Shown in pieces: positions 1-6,925 of a stretch of DNA of 18,937 bases. The notes under the pieces are model-generated. The model did not search any database, had not been told where the DNA came from, and saw only the letters and a list, made by a program, of their open reading frames with translations. The stretch is from NCBI GenBank assembly GCA_044375625.1, contig JBILMH010000035.1, forward strand, positions 1 through 18,937, read 5' to 3'. Position numbers and translations under genes: made by a program. The stretch's first letter is position 1. Each line of letters begins with the position of its first letter. This stretch comes from CAISOG01 sp044375625. GTDB lineage: Bacteria; Pseudomonadota; Alphaproteobacteria; CAISOG01.

Positions 1-50
1 CAAACCTTGTCCGATAAATCATGGCGATGGTGAATCGGGGTCTTATCCAT
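1..50 (-). CDS. IS5-family-like transposase, N-terminal fragment cut by the window edge
   Basis: An ATG at 50-48 opens a frame that stays open to the left edge (16 full codons: MDKTPIHHRHDLSDKV). A good ribosome binding site, AGGAG, lies 8 nt upstream. The R-H-D-L-S/T-D motif close to the start resembles the N-terminal domain of many IS5-family transposases (typically RHDLTD.EW..I.PLLP). Only the first residues are visible, so the DDE catalytic core cannot be checked, and the family call is a resemblance rather than proof. The insertion sequence end should lie between this ATG and about position 160, but I could not define its terminal inverted repeat. Confidence 0.5.
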   Translation of the reverse strand, partial: MDKTPIHHRHDLSDKV

Positions 51-102
51 AACAAAAACTCCTGCTTAAAAACAACAAAACAGGAAACTTATAACATGCT
101 TT

Positions 103-243
103 CTATCTCATGACTACACTATCTAATAATACAGTTAATAATACAGGTCTATTGGTGCGGGCAGAAGCCTGAATAGCCGCCAAAAGTTCTTCAACAGATG
201 GAGCCGCCGTTGTCGGTGACGCAGTTGACCGAGCAGAAACCAC
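103..243 (-). CDS. Small 46-residue ORF of unknown function, possibly a gene 5' fragment
   Basis: A GTG at 243-241 is preceded by AGAGG with 8 nt spacing, and the frame runs to a TAG at 105-103. The predicted peptide is Ala/Ser/Thr-rich at the start, with a helical stretch PSVEELLAAIQASA and a Val/Leu-rich end. The end contains a 12-bp tandem duplication (124-135 and 136-147) that encodes VLLT-VLLD. A sigma70-like promoter sits directly upstream. I recognise no family. It may be a genuine small protein, or the start of a longer gene interrupted by the adjacent insertion sequence. Confidence 0.3.
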   Translation of the reverse strand: MVSARSTASPTTAAPSVEELLAAIQASARTNRPVLLTVLLDSVVMR

Positions 244-282
244 TATATAAGCCTCTTTTTCGCTGTTAATTGTATATTAACT

Positions 283-313
283 TTTATATTTACGGATTTT
301 GGGGTTTTGTCAA
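283..313 (-). promoter_or_regulatory. Sigma70-like promoter for the 46-residue ORF
   Basis: On the minus strand a perfect TTGACA (313-308) is followed by AATATA (290-285, 17 nt spacing) or TATAAA (288-283, 19 nt spacing). It lies about 40 nt upstream of the AGAGG/GTG start at 243 and downstream of the bioD terminator, so it would start an independent transcript towards the transposase fragment. Confidence 0.5.
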
Positions 314-314
314 T

Positions 315-350
315 AACAAAAAAGAGATGGGCAAGCCATTTATCACCCAT
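315..350 (-). terminator. Rho-independent terminator overlapping the end of bioD
   Basis: On the minus strand ATGGGTGA (350-343) pairs with TTGCCCAT (334-327), including two wobble pairs, around an 8-nt loop. A run of six T follows almost at once (323-318). The stem includes the last codons and the stop of bioD, so it would end the gt9-phoR-membrane protein-bioD transcript. Confidence 0.5.
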
Positions 351-1020
351 GCGGTTGCCAGCGGCTGGGGGGAATCAGGGGGGGGATGGCGGCCAGGGCT
401 TGTGGGGTTAGCGGATTAAGCCAGGGCAGCTCCGCCAAAATGGGTACCCCGCCATACAGCTTTAGCGCTTGGCGGTTTTCGGCGGGTTGATAGGCGCCGC
501 AGACAATCAGCCCCAGGATGGGCAGGCCACGGGCGCGCAACGCCTCAAGGCTTAGCAAGGTGTGGTTCAGGGTGCCCAACGTGCCACGGGTGACCAACAC
601 CACCGGCACAGCCAGCTGGGCAATCAAATCGATGATATAGGCCTCGCGGTTGAGGGGCACCAACAATCCCCCCGCCCCCTCAATCACCAGGCTGCCGCCC
701 CCCTCACCCGCTGCATCGGAATGGCAAGGCAGCTGCAACGCATTCAGCTCTATCACCTGCCCCTGGCGGCGGGCGGCCTCATGCGGGGAGACGGGATCGT
801 CGTACAGATAGCGCGGCGGCAACAGGCGGTGGGCGGATATCCCCGCCAGCTGTTGCACGGTGGCGGTATCGCTGTCGCTGCTGGCGCCGGTTTGAATCGG
901 TTTCCAATAGCGCGCCCCCAACAGCTGCACCAGCCAGGCCGCCGCCACCGTCTTACCAACATTGGTATCGGTGCCGGTAACAAACAGCGCGGGCGGCGGG
1001 GCTGATGGCAAAGTGGTCAT
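343..1020 (-). CDS. bioD: Dethiobiotin synthetase
   Basis: Cytosolic ATP-dependent enzyme of biotin synthesis that closes the ureido ring of 7,8-diaminopelargonate with CO2 to give dethiobiotin. The 225 residues match the family's usual length. Visible hallmarks are the P-loop GTDTNVGKT (16-24), the KPIQTG substrate motif (40-45), the EGAGGLLVPL segment in the middle, and the TRGTLGTLNHTLLS strand-helix typical of the P-loop ATPase fold. The ATG at 1020 fits the usual N-terminus, although no clear ribosome binding site precedes it. It is the last gene of a minus-strand series, 22 nt after the membrane protein gene. No other biotin genes are in the window, so bioD is detached from a bio operon here. 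The identification is firm. Confidence 0.95.
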   Translation of the reverse strand: MTTLPSAPPPALFVTGTDTNVGKTVAAAWLVQLLGARYWKPIQTGASSDSDTATVQQLAGISAHRLLPPRYLYDDPVSPHEAARRQGQVIELNALQLPCHSDAAGEGGGSLVIEGAGGLLVPLNREAYIIDLIAQLAVPVVLVTRGTLGTLNHTLLSLEALRARGLPILGLIVCGAYQPAENRQALKLYGGVPILAELPWLNPLTPQALAAIPPLIPPSRWQPHG

Positions 1021-1042
1021 GGTTTACGCGGCCAACCCTACT

Positions 1043-1675
1043 TTAAAATGCCTCATCGGCAATGGTTTTTCGACTATATTCATGCAGCGGATAACCCAAC
1101 TGGGCGCGGCGAATAACGATATAAATCGCAAATCCCCAATCGGTTGCCATCAAAAAGAATGGATACAAAAGGGTTTCCCAGGTGGGATTTGGTACAGCAA
1201 ACAACATCAAAAAATACCGCATACCAGCAAAGCCGTAGGAGATTGGCGGCTCGGTTTGCGGCTTATGATAGGATTTTCTGATGGTTGGCCAATAGGTCAA
1301 CACATCGATCATCATAATGACCAAAATGGCTATTAACGGGTTTTGGGTGGCTCTCCAGAGGGGAATCGCTATAATACAGGCAATTAGTGCAAACCAATCG
1401 CTTTTCTTATAGTCTCTCTCCCCAATAAAAAATGCGAAAATAGCTATCAGGGTGCATGTAACGGAAACAAAGGCCAACGCCCATGCTGATGGCCCCGCGT
1501 TCATCTCAAATTGCGCAAAAGTGCCCACGCCTGTGACCATGCCCCACAAAAGCCAGCTAAAGGCATGCGGTTTGGTTTTGCCCTGGTAGATTGTATAGAA
1601 ATACGTCCCATAACGGCATAAGGCCAATGTTACCGCTGCCGCAGCAAAAAAAACATATTGATCCATCAAAAACAT
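1043..1675 (-). CDS. PQ-loop/SWEET-like integral membrane protein
   Basis: A 210-residue, strongly hydrophobic protein with about six or seven predicted membrane helices. Two related helix-loop units stand out. The first (residues 22-56) reads Y-T-YFYTIYQGKTKPHAFSWLLWG. The second (124-160) reads DVLTYWPTIRKSYHKPQTEPP. The T-I-x-K/G...K-P pattern at a helix end resembles PQ-loop or SemiSWEET-like membrane proteins, which move small solutes. The exact subfamily and the substrate are unknown. The start is either MFLMDQY (1675) or the Met three codons on; neither has a strong ribosome binding site. The gene lies 27 nt after phoR and 22 nt before bioD on the same strand, so co-transcription is likely. 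A link to biotin or phosphate transport would be speculation. Confidence 0.6.
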   Translation of the reverse strand: MFLMDQYVFFAAAAVTLALCRYGTYFYTIYQGKTKPHAFSWLLWGMVTGVGTFAQFEMNAGPSAWALAFVSVTCTLIAIFAFFIGERDYKKSDWFALIACIIAIPLWRATQNPLIAILVIMMIDVLTYWPTIRKSYHKPQTEPPISYGFAGMRYFLMLFAVPNPTWETLLYPFFLMATDWGFAIYIVIRRAQLGYPLHEYSRKTIADEAF

Positions 1676-1702
1676 CCAAAATCAGAGTTGATGCATCCGA
1701 CG

Positions 1703-3037
1703 TTACGCCGCGGCCTGCATCGGCTTGGTGGCGGTGGGCAGATGCAGGGTAAAGGTGCTGCCCTGCCCCAACACGCTATCAATCTTCAGACTGCCGCCAT
1801 GACGTTGCAGAATATGCTTCACGATGGCCAGCCCCAGGCCGCTGCCGCCGATGGATCGCGCCCGCGCCTTATCCACCCGATAAAACCGCTCGCTTAAGCG
1901 CGGCAAGGCCTCCGGCGGGATGCCATCACCCTGATCCTGAATCTTAATTTCCCAACTGGGGTTATCGCCATTGGCCGCCACCTGTTGCGCGGATAGCAGG
2001 ATGGGGGTACCGCTGCGCCCATATTTCAGGGCGTTATCCAACAGGTTGCGAATCACCTGCGCCAGTTGATCATCATCGCCCATCAGGGGCAGATGGTCGG
2101 GCAGGGTCAGCTGTATCGGCATTTGGCGATGCTTGCTTTGCATTTCCAGGCCGCGCACCACCTCCTGCACCACGGGAATCAGATCGATTTCCTCATCGGG
2201 CGCTTCCTTAGACTGCTCCACCTGGCTAAGGCTAAGCAGGCTGTTGACCATGCGCGACATCCGCCCAGCCTCCTCATGAATAATCGTCAAAAAGCGTTCG
2301 CGGGCATCGGCGTCATCGCGGGCAGGCCCCAACAGGGTTTCCACAAAGCCCAGCACGCTGGCCAACGGGGTACGCAATTCATGGCTGGCGTTGGCCACAA
2401 AATCCACCCGCGCCTGTTCCTGCATCCGCAATTCGGTAATATCCTCAGCGAATACCAGCAAATTGTCTTGGTTGGGCAGGCGGCGCAGGCTGATGCGATA
2501 GATCCAATCCCCCTCCCCCTCTGCAATGACGGCCTCCAACTGGCGGGGCTGACCGTCTTTCAGGGTCATTTCGGCGTTGGTCAACAATTCGGGGGCGCGA
2601 ATCGCCTGCCCCAACAACAGCCCAACCACCTTGTCGCCAAAAGCCTCAACCGCGGCTGGATTGGCATAAACCACCCGTTGCACGCCGTTGGTCAGCAAGA
2701 CTGGCTGGCTGATATCACTTAACAGCTGTTGCCAATGGGCGGCCTGCTCCTGCGCCAAACTAAGCTCCCGCTGCTGCGCCTTACGCATATCGGCCACCGC
2801 CACCTCAGCCTGCTCACTAAGCCGCAACCAGCCAGGGTTTAACAGTCGGCCACCGGCAATCTCCTTAATCAAGGTTTGCCGTTCGCGCATCCATAGGGAT
2901 AACACCAGGGTGGATACGACCGCGGCCAGGGCTGCGGTTGGCCGCTGCATGGGCAGGGCGGCTGCCAACAGCCACAGCGGCAGGTTCAGCAAAAGCCAGG
3001 TGATGATATAGGGGCGAAAAGGTCGAAGGGCACGCAT
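1703..3037 (-). CDS. phoR: PhoR-type sensor histidine kinase
   Basis: Membrane-bound sensor kinase of 444 residues. Two N-terminal membrane helices (about 10-28 and 33-50) are followed by a PAS-like domain (about 105-200, VLLTNGVQRVVYANPAA). The HisKA domain carries the phospho-acceptor H219 in ASHELRTPLASVLGFVETLLGPA, the wording typical of PhoR. The HATPase domain shows the N box NLLDNALKYG (331-340), the G1 box DQGDGIPPE (368-376), the F box ERFYRVDKARAR and the G2 box GSGLGLAIVKH (398-408). No catalytic residue is missing. PhoR normally senses phosphate limitation with PhoB and the Pst/PhoU system, but none of these genes is beside it here. It follows the GT9 gene by about 30 nt. Histidine kinase is certain; PhoR rather than a paralogue is likely. 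Confidence 0.85.
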   Translation of the reverse strand: MRALRPFRPYIITWLLLNLPLWLLAAALPMQRPTAALAAVVSTLVLSLWMRERQTLIKEIAGGRLLNPGWLRLSEQAEVAVADMRKAQQRELSLAQEQAAHWQQLLSDISQPVLLTNGVQRVVYANPAAVEAFGDKVVGLLLGQAIRAPELLTNAEMTLKDGQPRQLEAVIAEGEGDWIYRISLRRLPNQDNLLVFAEDITELRMQEQARVDFVANASHELRTPLASVLGFVETLLGPARDDADARERFLTIIHEEAGRMSRMVNSLLSLSQVEQSKEAPDEEIDLIPVVQEVVRGLEMQSKHRQMPIQLTLPDHLPLMGDDDQLAQVIRNLLDNALKYGRSGTPILLSAQQVAANGDNPSWEIKIQDQGDGIPPEALPRLSERFYRVDKARARSIGGSGLGLAIVKHILQRHGGSLKIDSVLGQGSTFTLHLPTATKPMQAAA

Positions 3038-3068
3038 GATTTATCAAAACGGGGTTGGGGGGGGTTGG

Positions 3069-4142
3069 TCAAGGATTTCTTGTGGCGTTTTCTTGGGGTG
3101 TTTTCTTGGGGCTTGCTCTTAAGCTTGCTCTTAAGATTTCTGGCGCGGCCTGCTGATACAGGGCTATCGCCGCCGCCACCACCTGCGGCACATCCAGCCC
3201 CGTCATCAACGATTGCTGCGCCAACGCGGGATCGGCCGCCAACTGTTGCCGCAAGGCCTCACAGCTTTCAGGGGTACGGACAAAGGCGGTGTGACGGCCA
3301 TAGGGCGCCATCAAGTGATCGCTGGTAGGGCCAAACAGCCCCAGGGTTGGGATGCCGGCGGCGGCGGCCATATGCATCAGGCCGGAATCATTGCCGATAA
3401 ACAGCTGGCATTGTTGCAGGCAGGCATAAACCGTCAACAAATCACCGCCGTGCCACAGGGGCAGAATTGGCAACGGCTGGCCATGCTGCGCCGCATCCTG
3501 CTCCACCAGCTGATGCAGGCGGCTGAGATAGCCATCCTCACTCGGTGCCCCAAAAATGGCGATGGTGGCACCCTGCAGGCCGGGCAGTTGTTGGGTCAGC
3601 TGGCGGGCGGTGGCGACAAACTGTTCCAACGGCCATTGCTTGGGCGGCCAATTGGCGCTGGGCGCCAAAGCAAGGATGGGGCGATTCGATGCAATCGGCT
3701 TCGCCAACAGGTGGGCGGCGGCCTGGTGATGATGGGGGGCAGGCCACAGGGTTGGCAGGGGCAGCTGGCCACCACCACCATCGTCCATCAGCTGCGCCAA
3801 ATGCTGCGCCATCGGCTGTTGCGGGCGGTTGCGGGGCAGAATCAGGGCGCGGCGGCGGCGCACGACAAAGGGGATAATCGATTGGCGCAAATCCACCACC
3901 AGATCCCAATGGGTGCCCACCACCTGCCGCCACAGCCAAAACCAATGCAGGTTGGCGCGCCGTTTGGTAATCGGGATCAAACGCTCCAACTGCGGCAGCT
4001 CAGCAAACATCGGGGCGGACAGATGACCCGCCGCCACCGTCACCCGATAATCTGGGTGTTGTTCAAGGAAATGGCGTAGCAATCCGGTTGACAGCACGCA
4101 ATCGCCAATACGGGTGTGGGTGATAAAAAGAAGCCTGGCCAT
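3069..4142 (-). CDS. GT9-family (heptosyltransferase-like) glycosyltransferase
   Basis: Glycosyltransferase family 9 (GT-B fold), the group of LPS heptosyltransferases such as WaaC, WaaF and WaaQ; it probably builds core oligosaccharide at the inner membrane's cytoplasmic face. I choose the ATG at 4142 (357 residues, MARLLFITHTRIGD) because the family begins with this strand-loop motif. The upstream TTG at 4178 adds 12 unrelated residues that partly lie in a duplicated sequence. Other hallmarks are K168 in the WPPKQWP segment and GNDSGLMHMAAAAGIPTLGLFGPTSD (250-275), the nucleotide-sugar binding region. The C-terminal tail, about residues 338-357, is built from short tandem duplications (LRASLRAS, then PKKTPQEN) and is probably not conserved. 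The acceptor sugar cannot be told from sequence. Confidence 0.82.
   Translation of the reverse strand: MARLLFITHTRIGDCVLSTGLLRHFLEQHPDYRVTVAAGHLSAPMFAELPQLERLIPITKRRANLHWFWLWRQVVGTHWDLVVDLRQSIIPFVVRRRRALILPRNRPQQPMAQHLAQLMDDGGGGQLPLPTLWPAPHHHQAAAHLLAKPIASNRPILALAPSANWPPKQWPLEQFVATARQLTQQLPGLQGATIAIFGAPSEDGYLSRLHQLVEQDAAQHGQPLPILPLWHGGDLLTVYACLQQCQLFIGNDSGLMHMAAAAGIPTLGLFGPTSDHLMAPYGRHTAFVRTPESCEALRQQLAADPALAQQSLMTGLDVPQVVAAAIALYQQAAPEILRASLRASPKKTPQENATRNP
3087..3134. repeat. Two adjacent short tandem duplications in the GT9 3' end
   Basis: The 12-mer gttttcttgggg occurs at 3087-3098 and 3100-3111. The 12-mer gcttgctcttaa occurs at 3111-3122 and 3123-3134. Both lie in the last codons of the glycosyltransferase and give its repetitive tail, consistent with replication slippage. 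Confidence 0.85.
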
Positions 4143-4164
4143 GGGCGGCAGTTTGCCATGTTGC

Positions 4165-4196
4165 GCCGATGATAACAACCGCCGATGATAACAACC
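4165..4196. repeat. Perfect 16-bp tandem duplication upstream of the GT9 gene
   Basis: gccgatgataacaacc occurs twice without interruption at 4165-4180 and 4181-4196, about 25-55 nt upstream of the chosen GT9 start. It could duplicate a regulatory site or simply be a slippage product. The alternative TTG start lies inside it. Confidence 0.9.
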
Positions 4197-4317
4197 ATGG
4201 ACGGCTTTGGAGGTTTGGCTTTAGGAGGGTTCATCCAGTGGAATAGCCTCGGGGGCTAGCATTGTCAGGTGGCCAATAGAGGGCAATCCAAGTGGGGCGC
4301 ATTCCCTCAATTATCTC

Positions 4318-4346
4318 TTGACTCTCTGGTTTTTCTTGTTTTTAAA
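4318..4346 (+). promoter_or_regulatory. Sigma70-like promoter for the 65-residue small protein
   Basis: TTGACT (4318-4323), a 17-nt spacer and TTTAAA (4341-4346) form a plausible promoter in an AT-rich tract. A transcript from here would begin near 4352. That excludes the GTG at 4269 as the start and fits the Met at 4416 with its AAGGA site. Confidence 0.5.
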
Positions 4347-4415
4347 AACGGTTTAAAGTCCATTTTTTCAAATGAAATGGATAATTACCTTGCTTTTAAT
4401 AAAAGGATTGCTTTG

Positions 4416-4613
4416 ATGAGTTTTAATGAATTGGCATGTTCTGTTGGAACGTACTTTGCTGAAGCTGCCTCCAACTATCGTAATGCAGCAGTCAATGGTG
4501 ATCCGCGGGTCATTATCCCAGCGGTTGCTGTCGTATCGGCTGCTGCGGTCGAATTTGGTAAATTTTTCTCGTATCTCTTAAAAGAAACATCGGATTTATT
4601 AAATCAGCGCTAA
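4416..4613 (+). CDS. Small protein of unknown function with a hydrophobic segment
   Basis: A 65-residue protein (MSFNELACSV...). The start at 4416 is chosen because AAGGA lies 8 nt upstream and a promoter sits at 4318-4346. Longer readings from ATG 4377 or GTG 4269 lack a good ribosome binding site. About residues 32-54 (VIIPAVAVVSAAAVEFGKFFSYLL) are hydrophobic or amphipathic and could span or lie on a membrane; the tail is charged and polar. I recognise no family. The gene is AT-richer than its neighbours, lies between two minus-strand genes, and has its own promoter and terminator, so it is an independent unit and possibly acquired. Confidence 0.5.
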   Translation: MSFNELACSVGTYFAEAASNYRNAAVNGDPRVIIPAVAVVSAAAVEFGKFFSYLLKETSDLLNQR

Positions 4614-4614
4614 C

Positions 4615-4656
4615 AAAAAAACGGCGGCCACCCGTTACGATGACCGCCGCCTTTTT
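4615..4656. terminator. Bidirectional Rho-independent terminator
   Basis: CGGCGGCCA (4622-4630) pairs with TGACCGCCG (4641-4649), with one internal mismatch, around a 10-nt loop. Seven A precede the stem (4615-4621) and five T follow it (4652-4656), so it can work in both directions. It lies between the convergent small protein gene and the EF-hand protein gene. Confidence 0.85.
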
Positions 4657-4703
4657 GGATTAAGAGAGGGGGGTAGAGACGAAAAGGCTCTATCCCCGCC
4701 TGC

Positions 4704-5348
4704 TTACATCCCTTTGGTGGTTGAACCACTGTTGTTGCTGGTACCAGCTGGCACGATGGTGGTGCCACCCTGCGTGCCGTTGTTGATGACTGGTGCAACT
4801 TGGCTGGCAGGCATCGCCTTGTTTTCGCTGGCTTTGTTCATTTCAGCACGCTGCACAAAATCCTTGGCAAACTGATCCTTGCTGATCGAACCTTGCTTGC
4901 TGCTGTCGATTTTGCTGAACAATTCGGCGCGTTGGGCTTTGTAGCTTTCCACGTCGCTGGTTTTCACATCGGATGGAGCAGCTTGGAACTCTTGCAAGCT
5001 CAGTTTGCCATCTTTGTTGGCATCCAGGGATTCAAAGCGCTTGTCGCTCATTTTGCTGATTTCGCTGCTGGAAAGCTGCTTGACGTTTTTGGCGGCGTTT
5101 TTGTCGCCATAAACGGCTTGCTGACCCTGGACATTGGTTTGGCTGAGGCTGTTACCGTTGCTGGTCGATTCCGTGCTGGTGGCGCTGTTGATGGCGGTGG
5201 TACCGCTTACGGCACCGGCAGTGGTTCCAGAAGTTGTCGAAGTCGCCGTGGTCGCGCTGTTGCTGATGCTTTTATCAGCAGCTTGAGCGACACCGCTCAA
5301 CGCAACAACAGAGGCAGAAATTGCCAAAGCGGCTAACAGTTTTTTCAT
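4704..5348 (-). CDS. Secreted EF-hand calcium-binding protein
   Basis: A 214-residue exported protein starting at 5348 (MKKLLAALAISAS...), where AGGA lies 7 nt upstream; the 20 codons that could precede it do not look coding. Residues 1-23 form a classic Sec signal peptide with an AQA cleavage site before ADK. Residues 25-75 are Ser/Thr/Ala-rich low complexity. A canonical EF-hand loop, DANKDGKLSLQE (109-120), has all calcium ligands. A second loop at 148-159 (DSSKQGSISKDQ) is degenerate, with Gln at the last position. The tail is Gly/Thr/Asn-rich. It probably acts in the periplasm or outside the cell as a calcium-binding or structural protein; no partner is evident. It is transcribed away from ald and ends at the bidirectional terminator. 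Confidence 0.8.
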   Translation of the reverse strand: MKKLLAALAISASVVALSGVAQAADKSISNSATTATSTTSGTTAGAVSGTTAINSATSTESTSNGNSLSQTNVQGQQAVYGDKNAAKNVKQLSSSEISKMSDKRFESLDANKDGKLSLQEFQAAPSDVKTSDVESYKAQRAELFSKIDSSKQGSISKDQFAKDFVQRAEMNKASENKAMPASQVAPVINNGTQGGTTIVPAGTSNNSGSTTKGM

Positions 5349-5435
5349 GGTTTTTTCCTTTAGGAAAAGAGGTGGAAACATCAACAGAATGCGCGCCCAA
5401 TTTGGCAAAAACAGGGCAACATTTAGTGGCTGTTT

Positions 5436-6539
5436 TTACGCGGCTTTTTGATGATCCATCCCGATGGCTTCGGCCACCGCGGCATGCACCACTTTGCCAT
5501 TGGCAACATTCAGGCCAGCCGCCAAATGGGGGTTGGCATCCATCGCTGGCTGAATGCCCAAATTGGCCAGCTGCATCACAAAGGGCAGGGTGGCGTTGTT
5601 CAGGGCAAAGGCGGCGGTACGCGCCACCGCGCCAGGCATGTTGGTGACGCAATAATGCACCACGCCATTGACCACATAGGTGGGGTTGGAATGGCTGGTT
5701 GGACGGCTGGTTTCAAAACATCCGCCTTGGTCAATCGACACATCCACCACCACGCTGCCTGGCCGCATTTTCTTAATCAGCTCGGCTGAGACAATACGGG
5801 GGGCGGCCGCGCCAGGAATCAACACCGCGCCCACCACCAGATCGGCATTGGCCACCGCCTGTTCCACCGTATCCATGGTGGAATACAGCGTCGTAATCTT
5901 GCTGCCGAATTGCAGATCCAGGTCGTACAGGCGGGACAGGGATTTATCCAACACCGTTACCCGTGCCTCCATCCCCATCGCCATACGGGCGGCGTTGGTG
6001 CCAACCTTACCCGCGCCCAGGATGACGACCTTAGCGGGGGGAACGCCGGGCACACCGCCCAACAACACGCCGCTGCCGCCCTGGTATTTTTCCAAACAGC
6101 GGGCACCGACCTGAATCGACATGCGCCCCGCCACCTCACTCATGGGGGACAGCAGGGGCAGGCCGCCGCGATCGTCGGTAACGGTTTCATAAGCAATGGC
6201 GGTACAGCCGCTTTTGACCAACGCCTCGGCCAGGGATGGTTCCGCCGCCAGGTGCAAATAGGTGAACAGGGTTTGGCCAGGCCGCAACCAACGGCATTCC
6301 TGGGGCTGAGGCTCCTTAACCTTCACAATCATGTCGGCCTTGGCAAAAACTTCCTCAGGATCGGCAGCAATGGTGGCGCCCACCGCGCGATAGTCATCGT
6401 CGCTAAAGCCAATGCCAACGCCCGCCTGGGTTTCGATCAGCACCTGATGGCCGTTGTGGGTCAGCTCGTGAACGCTGGCCGGTACCAGGCCAACCCGGTA
6501 TTCATGGTCTTTGACTTCGCGGGGTACACCAATCAGCAT
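5436..6539 (-). CDS. ald: Alanine dehydrogenase
   Basis: NAD-dependent enzyme that interconverts L-alanine with pyruvate and ammonia in the cytosol. At 367 residues it has the usual family length. Key residues fall at the numbering of well-studied homologues: R15 and K75 (pyruvate binding), H96 (acid-base catalyst, TYLHLA) and D270 (DVSIDQGG). The Rossmann motif GAGKVG is at 175-180. The ATG at 6539 is supported by AAGGAG 7 nt upstream. It is a single-gene unit; the region upstream (6540-6826) holds small dyads that could be regulatory, but I recognise no specific operator. The call is firm. Confidence 0.96.
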   Translation of the reverse strand: MLIGVPREVKDHEYRVGLVPASVHELTHNGHQVLIETQAGVGIGFSDDDYRAVGATIAADPEEVFAKADMIVKVKEPQPQECRWLRPGQTLFTYLHLAAEPSLAEALVKSGCTAIAYETVTDDRGGLPLLSPMSEVAGRMSIQVGARCLEKYQGGSGVLLGGVPGVPPAKVVILGAGKVGTNAARMAMGMEARVTVLDKSLSRLYDLDLQFGSKITTLYSTMDTVEQAVANADLVVGAVLIPGAAAPRIVSAELIKKMRPGSVVVDVSIDQGGCFETSRPTSHSNPTYVVNGVVHYCVTNMPGAVARTAAFALNNATLPFVMQLANLGIQPAMDANPHLAAGLNVANGKVVHAAVAEAIGMDHQKAA

Positions 6540-6826
6540 TCATTTTCTCCTTCAGGGTTTTGTGGGGGGCAACAGGGGGTTTGGGGCTTAGTCCTTTCGC
6601 AAAAGGCAACATCTGCCCTACATCAACGCCCGTTAAGCGCTACTGATGTCACAAGCCTGCGCCCTCGACAAGGGGAATCCCATCCGCGGCGGCCAAGCCG
6701 TTTTGCGCTTGCGAAATTGCCGCACCCCTGCATGGTGGTGGGAATGGCGGAGGGAATGGCGGGCATCGCCCCCACCTTAGCGCATCAGCCCAGCGCCCCC
6801 ACCCTGACACCAACGCGCCATGATGG
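6540..6826. other. Intergenic region between divergent ald and the AAA+ ATPase gene
   Basis: No convincing gene lies here. It contains the ald ribosome binding site, a small hairpin (CCTTT 6593-6597 with AAAGG 6602-6606) and a dyad ACATCA (6620-6625) / TGATGT (6644-6649) that could be an operator or mRNA structure in the ald leader. A short minus-strand ORF overlapping the region has no start signal and an unlikely composition. Confidence 0.5.
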
Positions 6827-6925
6827 CCATTTGTAGCAATCTTAACCAATCTTAGGGCTTTATAGACTAAGATAGGTTAAGATGGTATAAGATAGGATAA
6901 GTTTAGATAAGGTTGCTACAAATGG
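6827..6925. repeat. Nested inverted repeats around the ATPase promoter region
   Basis: The outer arms are 6827-6844 and 6908-6925: CCATTTGTAGCAA is perfectly inverted, followed by one mismatch and a matching CTTA. The inner arms are 6841-6855 (CTTAACCAATCTTAG) and 6867-6881 (CTAAGATAGGTTAAG), 15 bp with one mismatch around an 11-nt loop. The right outer arm contains the ATPase start codon (6922). The structure could be an autoregulatory operator, a replicator-like site or a small palindromic element. No target duplication is visible at its ends. Confidence 0.85.
6868..6912 (+). repeat. TAAG repeats at exact 10-bp spacing
   Basis: TAAG begins at 6868, 6878, 6888, 6898 and 6908, so five units recur once per helical turn. 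The first and third units share TAAGATAGG and the second reads TAAGATGG. Two more copies lie inverted (CTTA at 6841 and 6851, also 10 bp apart). The array ends 10 nt before the ATPase ATG. Such phasing places binding sites on one face of the DNA, as in iterons or cooperative operators. Confidence 0.8.

Noticed and set aside
3213..4079. Long plus-strand ORF opposite the GT9 gene
   Set aside because: Gln/Gly-rich translation with no motifs; it is the mirror of a clear glycosyltransferase and has no start signals.
5910..6836. 308-codon plus-strand ORF over ald and its upstream region
   Set aside because: It lies antisense to an alanine dehydrogenase with all catalytic residues; the His/Gln-rich composition is that of a shadow frame.
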